In this document: one piece after another, positions 1 to 8,420 of the stretch
How the letters are laid out: every line of letters begins with the position of its first letter
How positions within the stretch are numbered: position 1 is the stretch's first letter
Assembly (NCBI GenBank): GCA_947496465.1
Contig: CANMCX010000024.1
Coordinates: 1 to 46,756 of the forward strand
Length of the DNA: 46,756 nucleotides
DNA from: Marinifilum_A sediminis
GTDB taxonomy: Bacteria > Bacteroidota > Bacteroidia > Bacteroidales > Marinifilaceae
Reading direction: 5' to 3'
Translations under genes and position numbers: made by a program
Notes under the pieces: generated by a model
Databases searched by the model: none
Seen by the model: only the letters and a program-made list of their open reading frames with translations
Told to the model about the DNA's origin: nothing

Positions 1-68
1 CTAGAGAAAAGAATATTAATAATAGCTCCTCAAAAAATGTGGCTTAAAATTTTGATTTTACTAGAGTA

Positions 69-250
69 TATCACCCGGTCGCACTTAAGTTTGAGGCAAA
101 TAAGAGAGATCTTTAAAAAGCAGCCTTGATTTTTTTTGCTTCGTTTTTTGGATTAAGCCAAAAAATGAAGTCGGGTTTGGGCGAAGCGCCAATTCTACTT
201 TTCTCATCTAAGGGGATAAAGTAGAAGCCTGTCCGGCTTGAGGACAATAA
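69..250. repeat. R1-D: divergent copy of the R1 structured repeat
   Basis: This stretch ends just past the stop codon of the FUSC gene. It contains a 13-bp stem with one G-T pair (139-151 with 158-170), a perfect 9-bp stem (193-201 with 218-226) and a short AGCC/GGCT stem. The order of landmarks (CGCACTTAA, T-rich run, GCTTC stem, AGCC..TCCGGCTT.AGGA) matches the R1 repeats at 8.5-9.1 and 17.4-17.9 kb, with an extra hairpin inserted. Homology is judged by eye. Confidence 0.6.
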
Positions 251-257
251 ACAAAAC

Positions 258-2405
258 CTACTCCTCTTTGGAAATCAAGCGAGCTTTCTGCACCAACTGT
301 TCCGTTACTTCAGCAATATTGTAGAGCAGGACCAGTTTCTGACGATGAGTTCCTCTATCGGTTTCATGCAAGGTATCGCTAAGTCTTTCAATTACCTTCC
401 CCAATCCTAAATTGGAATCGCAAGGATTATTTTCCCGTATAGCCGCAGCCGCCTTCGCCAATACATTTTCTACCTCCTTATAAATTACATGTTCTTCCTT
501 ATTCATATAATCAGGCGTATTTCGGTGCGCACCCAAAGCCGATAAATAGGAGAGAAGAGCATGATTTAAATAGGTAAGAGAGAAAGCTCTTTTCTGTAGC
601 TTCTGATGTTTCTTGGGCTCCAGTTTCATTCCTCTCCAAGCCAGTGTTAAGGAGTTATCCGCCTGATGCGCCTGATATCTCGAAATTCTATAGTTCAGGT
701 CGTCCTCATCCGATTGATCGTATTCCTTTAGGATACTACTGAAATACTCCTTGTTTTTTTCAACGGCAGTAGCCAGTAAGTTGGGCAACCTTTTGTATTG
801 CCAGTCGGGCCACATGAATCGAACCACTCCTATGGCCAAAACGGCGCCAATTATGGTATCTAAAATTCGTGGACCCATAACCGCAACTCCTTTGCCTGCG
901 ATAATATTAAAAGCAGCAATCACAAAAATGGTAACAAAGACAACCGATAGGGCATAGTTTTTCTTTAGCCACACAAAGAATGCATAAGCAGCCGTGAGCA
1001 GTAAAACAATTTGCCCTGCCATAGTCGGAAGAACCTGTACAATTAATACCCCTGCAACCACACCACTTAAAGTGCCCAATATTCGCTGGAAGAGTCTGCG
1101 TCGTGTCTCGCTATAACTGGGCTGACAAACAAACAAGCTGGTCAGTAAAATCCAATGTCCTTTTTCCAGATGCAGAAAATGCAGCAGTAGGTAGCCAATC
1201 AAAAAACAGGTACTCAAGCGAATTGCATACCGTAGTTTAGGATGGTTCCAATTCAGTTGACTGGTAAATCTTTTCCAAAGACTTTCTTCATCTCTGTCAA
1301 CGCGGGGAAGCAATCCGGTTTCCAGATTGTAATTCATATTTTGCAGCGACAGATGAGATTGGCTAAGGTTGTGAAGCAGTAAACCCAGATCGTTTTTCTT
1401 TGTATCGGCTTTTGCCTTTTTAATTTGACTTCGCAAAGCATTAATGGTCCATTTTATGGATATGGGATGCTGGTACACCGTTCCCATCAGTAAACTTTTT
1501 GACAATTCGTGTGCCGCCTGAGAAAGTTGAACCATAAGCTGACCCAAACCTTCCAATATTTCAGCATTCACCTCATCTTTACTCAGTAAATCGTATTTTT
1601 CATGACTCGATGCTGCTCTTTCGTGCAAACTTTGCAGCAGGATAAATTTGTGCAGATAAGGTCGAAGTTTATTTTGATCCTCAATGGCATCGGCAAAACT
1701 GTTCAGAACATTTTTACATCTTCCCAGGGAGTTGACCAATTGAATGTTCAAAGTTGCCAATCGGTTTCTGGTTTTTTTCTGTACAGATTCCTCGCTGGGA
1801 AAGAGTTTGGCTTTCTCTTTCATATAAATCGATAAATCCTCAAAACCTTCTGCCAACTGCTCTTCCAGTAAGCGTGCCGGATGAAATATCAACAAACCCA
1901 GTGAAAGCAAGCCGTAACACAAAGCACCCAAAGGCAACAAAATAGGCTGAGTGTACCAATTGGGCGAAATATCAGATCCCAGCATGGTATAAATGGCTAC
2001 CAGTAAGGCACCAAAAGTGACCCCGCGGTATCGCTCACCCAATCCGCCAAGGATAATAAAAGTAACAGTAGAACCCACCAAGCCTACTCCAAATAAAATG
2101 GGATAAGGCATTAAGATCTCTACCGAAGCGCTCGATACGGCAAAACTAAGGATAGTTAAAAACAGGGCTTTTACTCTTCCTTTCGGATGGTCATCGGTTT
2201 CCGATAAGGCTCCGGCCAATGCTCCTAAGGCTAAGGTAACGCCAACAAATTCAGAACCCATAAGTACAAAAGGAATTAGTAAAACCCCCATGGCAATGGC
2301 AGCCTTTAAAGCCAACAACCTGTTGGGATAACGCCACATGGTGCGTATCCAGAATTCATACCACATTTTCCCCTGAAATCGATTGACCTTTACTCTATTT
2401 TGCAT
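258..2405 (-). CDS. FUSC family (YccS/YhfK-like) inner membrane protein
   Basis: A 715-residue polytopic membrane protein, close to the length of E. coli YccS. It has two hydrophobic blocks, roughly residues 25-175 and 395-535, each with several closely spaced membrane segments. Each block is followed by a long soluble helical region (about 180-385 and 540-715). This duplicated membrane-plus-cytoplasmic layout is the FUSC (fusaric acid resistance-like) architecture. Members are thought to export aromatic acids or other small molecules, but the substrate cannot be read from sequence. The start is fixed by ATG at 2405, and the same start codon and following codons recur in a broken copy at 5425-5520. 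It appears monocistronic, and an R1-type hairpin region follows its stop. Confidence 0.85.
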   Translation of the reverse strand: MQNRVKVNRFQGKMWYEFWIRTMWRYPNRLLALKAAIAMGVLLIPFVLMGSEFVGVTLALGALAGALSETDDHPKGRVKALFLTILSFAVSSASVEILMPYPILFGVGLVGSTVTFIILGGLGERYRGVTFGALLVAIYTMLGSDISPNWYTQPILLPLGALCYGLLSLGLLIFHPARLLEEQLAEGFEDLSIYMKEKAKLFPSEESVQKKTRNRLATLNIQLVNSLGRCKNVLNSFADAIEDQNKLRPYLHKFILLQSLHERAASSHEKYDLLSKDEVNAEILEGLGQLMVQLSQAAHELSKSLLMGTVYQHPISIKWTINALRSQIKKAKADTKKNDLGLLLHNLSQSHLSLQNMNYNLETGLLPRVDRDEESLWKRFTSQLNWNHPKLRYAIRLSTCFLIGYLLLHFLHLEKGHWILLTSLFVCQPSYSETRRRLFQRILGTLSGVVAGVLIVQVLPTMAGQIVLLLTAAYAFFVWLKKNYALSVVFVTIFVIAAFNIIAGKGVAVMGPRILDTIIGAVLAIGVVRFMWPDWQYKRLPNLLATAVEKNKEYFSSILKEYDQSDEDDLNYRISRYQAHQADNSLTLAWRGMKLEPKKHQKLQKRAFSLTYLNHALLSYLSALGAHRNTPDYMNKEEHVIYKEVENVLAKAAAAIRENNPCDSNLGLGKVIERLSDTLHETDRGTHRQKLVLLYNIAEVTEQLVQKARLISKEE

Positions 2406-2905
2406 GTATTCTTACAATTTGAAGAAGCAAAGATAAAAGATTCCTTCTAATAGCATTTTATCTGTAATTTTAGAATTCGGATGCTTAAGACCTGACTCAT
2501 GAAATATTGATTGACGTATTATTCTTTTAGAGATCTAAGCCGTATGATAAATGTTTTTAAGAAAGGAATAGTACAGTATTTTACTAACTTTTCATTTGAT
2601 ATTACGTAGAATAGGGGTTATGATGTGATTAAGATTTTTTTAAGAATACTTGAATTCTTCATACTTCAGAAAACAATTCTCTCCACCATTCGTGATAAGA
2701 CGAATATTGAAAATATAGATGAGTTAAGTTGTTAATGACCGAATATTGTATACTTCGGATTTCATTGTTGACAAAAATAAGATAATCGAATAGTATTGAT
2801 TGCGAAATTTAGTTTTTCCATTTGTTGGTTCTTCTTTTCTGATTACTTGCTAAATATTAATTGCTTAACAAATAAATATTGCCATAAGTAATAATAAGCT
2901 ATCTC
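2406..2905. other. Intergenic region, no gene seen
   Basis: About 500 bases of AT-rich sequence between the divergent FUSC gene and the 101-residue ORF. It must hold promoters in both directions. The first 60 bases (2406-2460) are similar to 5465-5520, which extends the FUSC 5'-end duplication into its upstream region. No RNA gene or repeat array was recognised. Confidence 0.5.
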
Positions 2906-3211
2906 ATGAAAAAACAAAAAATAATTCAAGGACTGCTACAGAATTCAATTGAACTAGCTCATGCAAAAAAATATGTTTTTTCAGGACTAACTCTTGTTCA
3001 GCTTAAGCTTATGATTCGAAATGGAATAAAATCTTTATCCAAAACTGATATAGAATCAGATATTGTTAGAACTCTATTGAAACTAAATATTGAAAAATTT
3101 ATAAGTGCTATGTTAACAGATTCGAAACGACGATTTATGACTAAGCGACTTGAACACCGATCATTTGTTAATGCTCAATTTGACATTAAAGTTTTATGGC
3201 CATTTTACTAA
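2906..3211 (+). CDS. Small hypothetical protein, 101 aa
   Basis: A basic, mostly helical 101-residue protein with no signal peptide and no recognisable family. It begins MKKQKIIQGLL and has many Lys/Arg residues in the C-terminal half, including a KRRFMTKRLEHR stretch. It lies 76 bases upstream of the radical SAM gene on the same strand, so it may be the first gene of that operon. Codon and base use do not differ from its neighbours. It could be a small regulator or partner of the kinase, but nothing in the sequence proves that, and it may still be spurious. Confidence 0.5.
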   Translation: MKKQKIIQGLLQNSIELAHAKKYVFSGLTLVQLKLMIRNGIKSLSKTDIESDIVRTLLKLNIEKFISAMLTDSKRRFMTKRLEHRSFVNAQFDIKVLWPFY

Positions 3212-3287
3212 ATCGATACGAATGAACGACTTTATTTGACTTCTATAATTACTTATAAAGTTGAGATAAAAAGAAAGCAGATTAAGT

Positions 3288-4616
3288 ATGAATATACTTC
3301 TTATATCTCCGGTGCCCTGTGAAAATGTAAGAACAAAAAAGGAGTTAATGATTCCGCAACTTGCTCTTTACATCTTAAAAGGATTAACTCCATTGAACCA
3401 TCATGTTCAAATTGTAGAGGAAGAAGTGTCAAAAATTGATTTAAATTATGATTGTGATTTGGTGGGAATTAGTTGTATGACTGCCAATGCACCAAGAGCT
3501 TATGAGCTTTGTGAGGAATTTAGGAATAGAGGTAAGGTTGTTATATTGGGCGGAGTACACCCCACAATTCTGCCCAATGAAGCTTTAAAACATTGCAATA
3601 GTGTGGTGATTGGAGAAGCAGAAGGTGTTTGGGAATCCTTACTAAATGATTTGGAGAAGGGAGAATTGAAATCGATTTACCATCAGGAAAATCCTGCATT
3701 AGATGAATACATTCCTAAAGATTTTAGTGAGCTCCTGAAAAAGAGATTGTTCAATATTATCCCAATTCTGACCAGTAGAGGCTGCCCATATAACTGTGAA
3801 TTTTGTTGTGTATCCAATTTGTTTGGTGAAAGAATTAGACATATTCCAATTCCAAATATCATTAAAGACATAAGAAGTTCAAAAGCCAAAAATTTCATCT
3901 TTCTTGATGATAATATTATTGGAGATCTTGCTTATGCAAAAGAACTTTTTAAAGCCATAAAACCCTTAAGGATTAACTGGGTTGGGCAAGCTTCTATTGC
4001 TTTGTTGACTCAAAATGAAGAAATCTTGGAGCTAGCTGCCCAAAGTGGATGTAAATCCTTGTTTATTGGATTGGAAAGTGTCACAGAAGATAAGATGAAA
4101 TTTTTGCATAAGAGTTTTAATGAAATTAATAAACTCGAAGATGCTTTGAATAAAATAAGCAAAATGGGAATATTAATTCATGCTTCAATAGTCTTTGGGT
4201 TTGATACAGACACTACTGAGATTTTTAGTAAAACGACTGATTTTCTAATTAAGAACAGAGTTAGTACGGTATCATTTAATGTTTTAACCCCTTACCCGGG
4301 AACTAAGGTGTACGAAGAATTCAAAAAAGAAGATCGTTTGCTCACAACAGATTGGAAATATTACAATCACAATACAGTGGTTTTTTATCCTAAAAATATG
4401 ACACCTTACGAATTACAGTATGGTAAAACTTATGCCCGCAAAAAATTCTATCGATTCAATTCACTTGTGAAGCGTTTTTATAAAAATTCGCACAATCCCT
4501 TCGTTTATTTTTTAACCAATTATGGACATAGGCAGCAAGTAAAAGTTGAATTGAAAAGAATCACTGAATTGAAATATGATTTATTTGAGAATATCCCTAG
4601 TCGAATCGATAATTAA
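3288..4616 (+). CDS. B12-binding domain radical SAM protein
   Basis: 442 residues. The N-terminal part (about 1-120) has the alpha/beta layout of a cobalamin-binding domain, including VVILGGVHPTILP near residue 84 and an IGEAEG motif near 108. The radical SAM core follows, with the cluster-binding triad C166-x3-C170-x2-C173 in RGCPYNCEFC. Class B (BchE/RSMT-like) enzymes of this layout do methyl transfers or ring chemistry on unactivated carbons, and the substrate here is unknown. Residues 205-210 (FLDDNI) and GLES near 258 fit the usual SAM-binding strands. The stop overlaps the start of the histidine kinase gene by one base (TAATG), so translation is probably coupled. Confidence 0.9.
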   Translation: MNILLISPVPCENVRTKKELMIPQLALYILKGLTPLNHHVQIVEEEVSKIDLNYDCDLVGISCMTANAPRAYELCEEFRNRGKVVILGGVHPTILPNEALKHCNSVVIGEAEGVWESLLNDLEKGELKSIYHQENPALDEYIPKDFSELLKKRLFNIIPILTSRGCPYNCEFCCVSNLFGERIRHIPIPNIIKDIRSSKAKNFIFLDDNIIGDLAYAKELFKAIKPLRINWVGQASIALLTQNEEILELAAQSGCKSLFIGLESVTEDKMKFLHKSFNEINKLEDALNKISKMGILIHASIVFGFDTDTTEIFSKTTDFLIKNRVSTVSFNVLTPYPGTKVYEEFKKEDRLLTTDWKYYNHNTVVFYPKNMTPYELQYGKTYARKKFYRFNSLVKRFYKNSHNPFVYFLTNYGHRQQVKVELKRITELKYDLFENIPSRIDN

Positions 4617-5380
4617 TGAGTATGAAAGATAAGAAAGCTAAAGAGAAAATATTGGAAGAGGAAAGAATACGTTTTATTGCCACTATTGCTCATGAAATAA
4701 GAACGCCTTTAATTGGAATTATTAACTTCTCAGGACTTCTGAATAAGCCAAATATATCCGTTGAAAAGGTTAAATCGTATTCCAAATATATTAATACATG
4801 TGCTAGCAAATTGATGACTCTTCTAAACAATTTGATAGATATTTCAAAATTCAATTCCAACAAAGATAAGATCTCAAGAGATACACTGGATTTAAACTTA
4901 TTCCTCAAAGAGTCAACAAGCCATTTCACGATGCAAAGTGATATATTGGGCGTTCAATTCAAGATTTCATATGGCTTAGATAATAAATCTGCACAAATAT
5001 ATACTGATGCTTTAAAGCTAAATGTAATTTTAAACAATCTAATTGGAAATGCAGTTAAGTTTACCAAAAAGGGATTCGTTGATGTTGGCTATATTAAGAA
5101 AAATGATTGCCTCGAGTTTTATATAAAGGATACGGGTGTTGGAATTTCAGAGAACGATCAAAAAACAATATTTACTCCCTTTTATCAAGTGAAAGATAAT
5201 AATGAATGCAAAGTAAATAGTTCGGGTCTGGGACTTTCAATCACTAAAAATCTGGTGGAGTTGTTAGGAGGAAAAATATGGGTAGAATCTAAATTGAACG
5301 AAGGATCGGTATTTTCATTTACTATTCCATATGAACAGTTTGAATTACCTGTAGAAGTTCTTAAAATGATAGAATTGTAG
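4616..5380 (+). CDS. Soluble sensor histidine kinase lacking an input domain
   Basis: 254 residues with a complete HisKA plus HATPase_c core. The H-box is AHEIRTPLIG near residue 26, the N-box is NNLIGNAVKFTK near 141, the G1 box is DTGVGI near 178, and the G2 box is SSGLGLSITKN near 203. There is no transmembrane segment and no PAS, GAF or receiver domain before the H-box, only about 20 charged residues. The start codon overlaps the stop of the radical SAM gene. No response regulator is next to it, so its partner is either unlinked or the output is a protein interaction. The pairing with a radical SAM enzyme is unusual. Confidence 0.9.
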   Translation: MSMKDKKAKEKILEEERIRFIATIAHEIRTPLIGIINFSGLLNKPNISVEKVKSYSKYINTCASKLMTLLNNLIDISKFNSNKDKISRDTLDLNLFLKESTSHFTMQSDILGVQFKISYGLDNKSAQIYTDALKLNVILNNLIGNAVKFTKKGFVDVGYIKKNDCLEFYIKDTGVGISENDQKTIFTPFYQVKDNNECKVNSSGLGLSITKNLVELLGGKIWVESKLNEGSVFSFTIPYEQFELPVEVLKMIEL

Positions 5381-5424
5381 TTGAATGGCTTATTATATTT
5401 CTCAATTCGCCTTGGCTTTTTAGA

Positions 5425-5520
5425 AGATTTCCCTGAAACCGATTCACTCATAATCTATTTTGCATTGACCTTACTAATTTGAAGGCACAAGGATAAGAGT
5501 TTCCTTTTGATAACATTTGA
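5425..5520 (-). pseudogene. Remnant of a FUSC gene 5' end and upstream region
   Basis: Read on the minus strand, 5425-5465 matches the first codons of the FUSC gene at 2405: ATG CAA AAT AGA followed by a TGA stop at codon 6, then sequence matching the VNRFQGK coding part. The similarity continues through 5466-5520 into the upstream region of FUSC (matching 2406-2460), with about three quarters of bases shared by eye. The rest of the gene is absent. It is therefore a decayed duplicate of the promoter and start of a FUSC paralogue, stranded between the kinase and mscL. Confidence 0.7.
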
Positions 5521-5649
5521 TACCCTAATTATCCCCCGAAAGGATTCCCAAAGTATTGGAAATATCTTCATATATTATATACACAAAGAGATTGTATCAT
5601 TTATCGATATGGTGGATTGATATGCTATGAATTAAAACAAGTTGATGCG

Positions 5650-6078
5650 ATGAAAATAATTAAGGAGTTCAAAGAGTTTGCAATCAAAGGAAATATGTTT
5701 GATATGGCTATTGGTATCATTATAGGTGTAGCATTTAATAAAATTGTATCCTCTTTAGTGAATGACGTGATATTGCCAATGTTTAGTGTAATAGTTGGGA
5801 AGGTTAATTTTCAAAGTCTTACTCTTGTGTTGAAAGAGAAAAAGATAGATGCTAATGGAGGGATACTACAGGAGTTGGTGGAGGTGAAATATGGTAATTT
5901 TATTCAAGTCACATTGGATTTTTTGATTATTGCATTGGTCATATTTGCTGTAATAAAAGTGATTAACAAGATTAGAAGAAAAGGGGAGGATGTTAAGGAT
6001 GAAACGGTTTCTACACCAAAAGATATAGAGTTGCTTACAGAAATAAGAGATTTACTGAAGCAAAATAGTGAAAAGTAA
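5650..6078 (+). CDS. mscL: Large-conductance mechanosensitive channel MscL
   Basis: 142 residues from the ATG at 5650. An upstream TTG at 5617 is in frame, but the family start MKIIKEFKEFAIKGN is at 5650. It has the typical N-terminal amphipathic helix, then TM1 with NMFDMAIGIIIGVAFNKIV, the DVILP turn, a periplasmic loop (NFQSLTLVLKEKK), TM2 near residues 85-105, and a charged cytoplasmic helix ending in a bundle-forming segment. MscL is a homopentameric pore that opens under membrane tension to release solutes during osmotic downshock. It stands alone, with a convergent gene downstream. Confidence 0.95.
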   Translation: MKIIKEFKEFAIKGNMFDMAIGIIIGVAFNKIVSSLVNDVILPMFSVIVGKVNFQSLTLVLKEKKIDANGGILQELVEVKYGNFIQVTLDFLIIALVIFAVIKVINKIRRKGEDVKDETVSTPKDIELLTEIRDLLKQNSEK

Positions 6079-6231
6079 AGCTTCAAAAACAATATAGTAT
6101 TGGCACATTTACTTTTCGTATTTAATCCAGAAATCAAATTTGTTAAGGTGATTTCGCTTTTGGGGTGGATAAATACATTCTCCAATTACATCTTTGAAAT
6201 CATTTATTAAAAAAACTATCGCCCCGAAGAA

Positions 6232-6261
6232 GCAGTATACTTCTCTTATTTCGTATACTGC
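6232..6261. repeat. Perfect 9-bp inverted repeat between convergent genes
   Basis: GCAGTATAC at 6232-6240 and GTATACTGC at 6253-6261 are exact reverse complements around a 12-base loop. It lies between the convergent ends of mscL and the cupin gene. No T-run follows, so it is either a weak bidirectional terminator or a protein-binding palindrome. Confidence 0.6.
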
Positions 6262-6309
6262 CTTCAGAACGCAATCACATTATTTATTTCAATGGTTTCA
6301 GGAACAAGA

Positions 6310-6873
6310 TTACCTCTTTGTATCAATCATCTTCTGTAATAGAAGTTTACAATTTCCACAATCGGTACCCGCTCCTGTTAGTTCTCCTAATTTTTCAACA
6401 GTATCCGCTCCATTATTTACTGCGTCAACAACAGTTTCCATAGTAATCATTTTGCAGCTACAGGCTAAGGCAACTATTTTTTTAATATCCTCAATACAGT
6501 TCCCACATTCGGTACCCGCTCCTGTAATTTCCTGTATATCCTCTACAGTACGGGCACCAGCAAGCATTGCCTTCCTGATATCACCGTAACTAACCTGTTT
6601 GCAGTGGCAAATAATTCTGTTTACAGGTATAAGAATAGCCGTTACATATAGTTCTTTATCCGTCTTAATTGTATGCATCGAACCAGCAGGCGCAAGCATT
6701 ACATCTCCTACAGTTAACTCTACTTCTTTACCGTCTACTATGCCAAGCCCGGAACCCTTGATGCAATAAAAAATTTCATCTTGAGTTCCATGTTCATGAT
6801 AAGGGACTTTTAAATCTGGATGGATATGATATACATTTGTTTTGATTGCTTCTTCAATTCTTTTTGTATCCAT
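6310..6873 (-). CDS. Cupin fused to two BFD-like [2Fe-2S] domains
   Basis: 187 residues in three parts. Residues 1-83 form a cupin_2 barrel with metal-ligand candidates H26, H28 and H67 and a GDVMLAPAG motif. Two copies of a bacterioferritin-associated ferredoxin-like domain follow: C89-x-C91 with C123-x2-C126 and C138-x-C140 with C172-x2-C175, each ending in a GAGT.CGNC motif. In BFD-type domains these four cysteines bind a [2Fe-2S] cluster. The cupin-BFD-BFD order in one chain is uncommon; a redox or metal-sensing role is inference. It is convergent with mscL and separated from the reductase gene by about 100 bases. Confidence 0.85.
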   Translation of the reverse strand: MDTKRIEEAIKTNVYHIHPDLKVPYHEHGTQDEIFYCIKGSGLGIVDGKEVELTVGDVMLAPAGSMHTIKTDKELYVTAILIPVNRIICHCKQVSYGDIRKAMLAGARTVEDIQEITGAGTECGNCIEDIKKIVALACSCKMITMETVVDAVNNGADTVEKLGELTGAGTDCGNCKLLLQKMIDTKR

Positions 6874-6973
6874 TATTGTTGTTGTATGTTTTAATTATTC
6901 TATGCTTTGTCTTAAATCAATAATATGCTTCTTATAGCAGAGAAAATCATGGACTTAAAAATCCATTAGTGAA

Positions 6974-7846
6974 TTAAGAATAAACTTCTTTTAAATATTG
7001 TTCCACCGAAGTGGCTTTTCTACCAATCAATTGTTCAATTACTGAGTTTGTATTCTCAAGTTCTCCCTGCTCCATTGCCAATGAAAATCCTGCAAACAAA
7101 CCGATATACATTTCTGGTACTCCTGCTTCAGTCAATGTTTTATGGAACTCTTCAACAGAAGGTGATGTGTAGCCAACTGTTTTACCACTAATGCCAGAAA
7201 TAATCGCTGCAATATCATGATACGAATGAGCTTTATCGGAAGTAATATCGTACTCTTTGTTTGCATGCCCGTCGGTAGTAAGAATGTGTGCTGCAACTTC
7301 TGCCATATCCTCGCGAAGTGTAAAAGCCGCTTTCCCATTACCAGCCGGTTGATAAATTACGCCTGTTTCAAGTACTTTTTCACCAATAAACAAGGGCAGC
7401 ATATCCATATATAAATTGTGTTTTAATAGGGTATAATTCATTCCGGATTCTTTTAACTGTATTTCCGTATCGATATGATCAGTAACTACAAATGAAATTG
7501 GTGAAGCTGAGCTTTCATCTTTTCGTAGGAAACTGGTGTATACAACATGCTTAATACCGACTTCTTTAGCTGCGTTTACTACATTCTCATGCTGTTTTGA
7601 ACGACCTTCAAACTCGCTGCCCGAGATAAAATAAAGCTTATCGATTCCTTTAAATGCATCAACTAGCGACTGGTAATTCGTGTAATCGCCAATTCGCACA
7701 TCCATCCCCAGGGATTTCAAATCACTAGCTTTTTCTATATTTCGAACCAATACAGCTATATTTTCGGCTTTTGTCTTTTTCAATACATACTTGATAACAG
7801 ATTTACCTAGATTTCCTGAAGCTCCTGTAATTAAAATTTTACTCAT
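6974..7846 (-). CDS. NmrA-like NAD(P)-binding reductase (SDR superfamily, QorB-like)
   Basis: 290 residues with an N-terminal Rossmann nucleotide-binding motif ITGASGNLGKSV at residues 5-16. Further family signs are a DVRIGDYTN segment near 50 and YTSFLRKDESS near 103. The protein matches the atypical SDR/NmrA group that includes NAD(P)H:quinone oxidoreductase 2 (QorB) and TMR-type reductases. It lacks the classical YxxxK dyad in its usual place, as many NmrA-like proteins do. It is divergent from an HxlR regulator, a common pairing in which the regulator controls an electrophile- or quinone-responsive reductase; the inducing compound is not known. Confidence 0.88.
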   Translation of the reverse strand: MSKILITGASGNLGKSVIKYVLKKTKAENIAVLVRNIEKASDLKSLGMDVRIGDYTNYQSLVDAFKGIDKLYFISGSEFEGRSKQHENVVNAAKEVGIKHVVYTSFLRKDESSASPISFVVTDHIDTEIQLKESGMNYTLLKHNLYMDMLPLFIGEKVLETGVIYQPAGNGKAAFTLREDMAEVAAHILTTDGHANKEYDITSDKAHSYHDIAAIISGISGKTVGYTSPSVEEFHKTLTEAGVPEMYIGLFAGFSLAMEQGELENTNSVIEQLIGRKATSVEQYLKEVYS

Positions 7847-7882
7847 CTTTCTATTTTTTAACTCTTAAATAAAACTTGATTA

Positions 7883-7916
7883 CTAAATTACTTTAACTTA
7901 CTTTTAGTGCGTCAAA
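7883..7916 (-). promoter_or_regulatory. Candidate Bacteroidota promoter for the NmrA-like gene
   Basis: On the minus strand TTTG (7913-7916) is followed after 22 bases by TAATTTAG (7883-7890), close to the Bacteroidota consensus TTTG / TAnnTTTG. It lies about 36 bases upstream of the ATG at 7846. The spacing is slightly long, so the call is tentative. Confidence 0.3.
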
Positions 7917-7966
7917 GCTAATTAAAGAGTGCCTGTAATACAATAAGTTACGCCATGGTTAGATAC

Positions 7967-7980
7967 TTACTTTGGAGTAA
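7967..7980. promoter_or_regulatory. Candidate HxlR operator palindrome
   Basis: TTACTTTGGAGTAA is a palindrome with 5-bp arms and a 4-base spacer, 26 bases before the hxlR-type start. An overlapping TACT-N8-AGTA also exists at 7964-7979. HxlR/YodB-type regulators bind TACT..AGTA-like palindromes, so autoregulation or control of the divergent pair is plausible. Assignment is by motif and position only. Confidence 0.35.
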
Positions 7981-8006
7981 CTATTATTGAAAATCAATAG
8001 GATAAA

Positions 8007-8372
8007 ATGGAAAAAAAATTAGAAATATTTTCTCATTTTGAGGAATGCCCAGTAAGAAAAGTATTAGATAGAGTTGGAGATAAATGGTCTATATTAATAC
8101 TCATGGTTTTAGGTGAAGTCGACAATATGCGTTTTAATAAATTGCATAAAACAATTGGTGACATATCGCAGAAGATGCTAACAGTTACTCTACGTACTCT
8201 TGAAGCAGACGGATTAGTCAAACGAACCATCTACCCGGAGATTCCTCCCAGAGTTGAGTATGAAATTACGGAGAGAGGTAAAACTTTATTAATCCACATT
8301 AATAAACTGGCTGATTGGGCTGGTGAGAATATGGAGGCTATTCTGGAATCAAGAGCTCAATTTAAGTCTTGA
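8007..8372 (+). CDS. HxlR family winged-helix transcriptional regulator
   Basis: 121 residues with the family signature CPVRKVLDRVGDKWSILIL at the N terminus, a recognition region with RFNKLHKTIGDISQKML, and the wing segment YEITERGKTL. C14 is the conserved redox-sensitive cysteine used by YodB/HypR-type members to sense quinones or disulfide stress, and no other cysteine is present. It is divergently transcribed from the NmrA-like reductase with 160 bases between starts, which suggests that it controls that gene and itself. A small palindrome lies just before its start. Confidence 0.92.
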   Translation: MEKKLEIFSHFEECPVRKVLDRVGDKWSILILMVLGEVDNMRFNKLHKTIGDISQKMLTVTLRTLEADGLVKRTIYPEIPPRVEYEITERGKTLLIHINKLADWAGENMEAILESRAQFKS

Positions 8373-8420
8373 TTTGTACCTTTATATAGTGCTGTGTATT
8401 TTTGAACTATCATAGGAATA

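Noticed and set aside
139..170. Rho-independent terminator after the FUSC gene
   Set aside because: The stem is strong but no T-run follows it in the direction of FUSC transcription, so it was kept as part of a repeat.
5185..5451. 88-codon minus-strand frame beginning MSESVSGK
   Set aside because: It is mostly antisense to the histidine kinase; its start comes from the decayed FUSC fragment.
5617..5649. Upstream TTG start for MscL
   Set aside because: It would add 11 residues absent from the family; the usual MscL N terminus begins at 5650.
6194..6589. 131-codon plus-strand frame opposite the cupin gene
   Set aside because: It is the antisense shadow of the cupin-BFD gene, whose protein has clear domain motifs.
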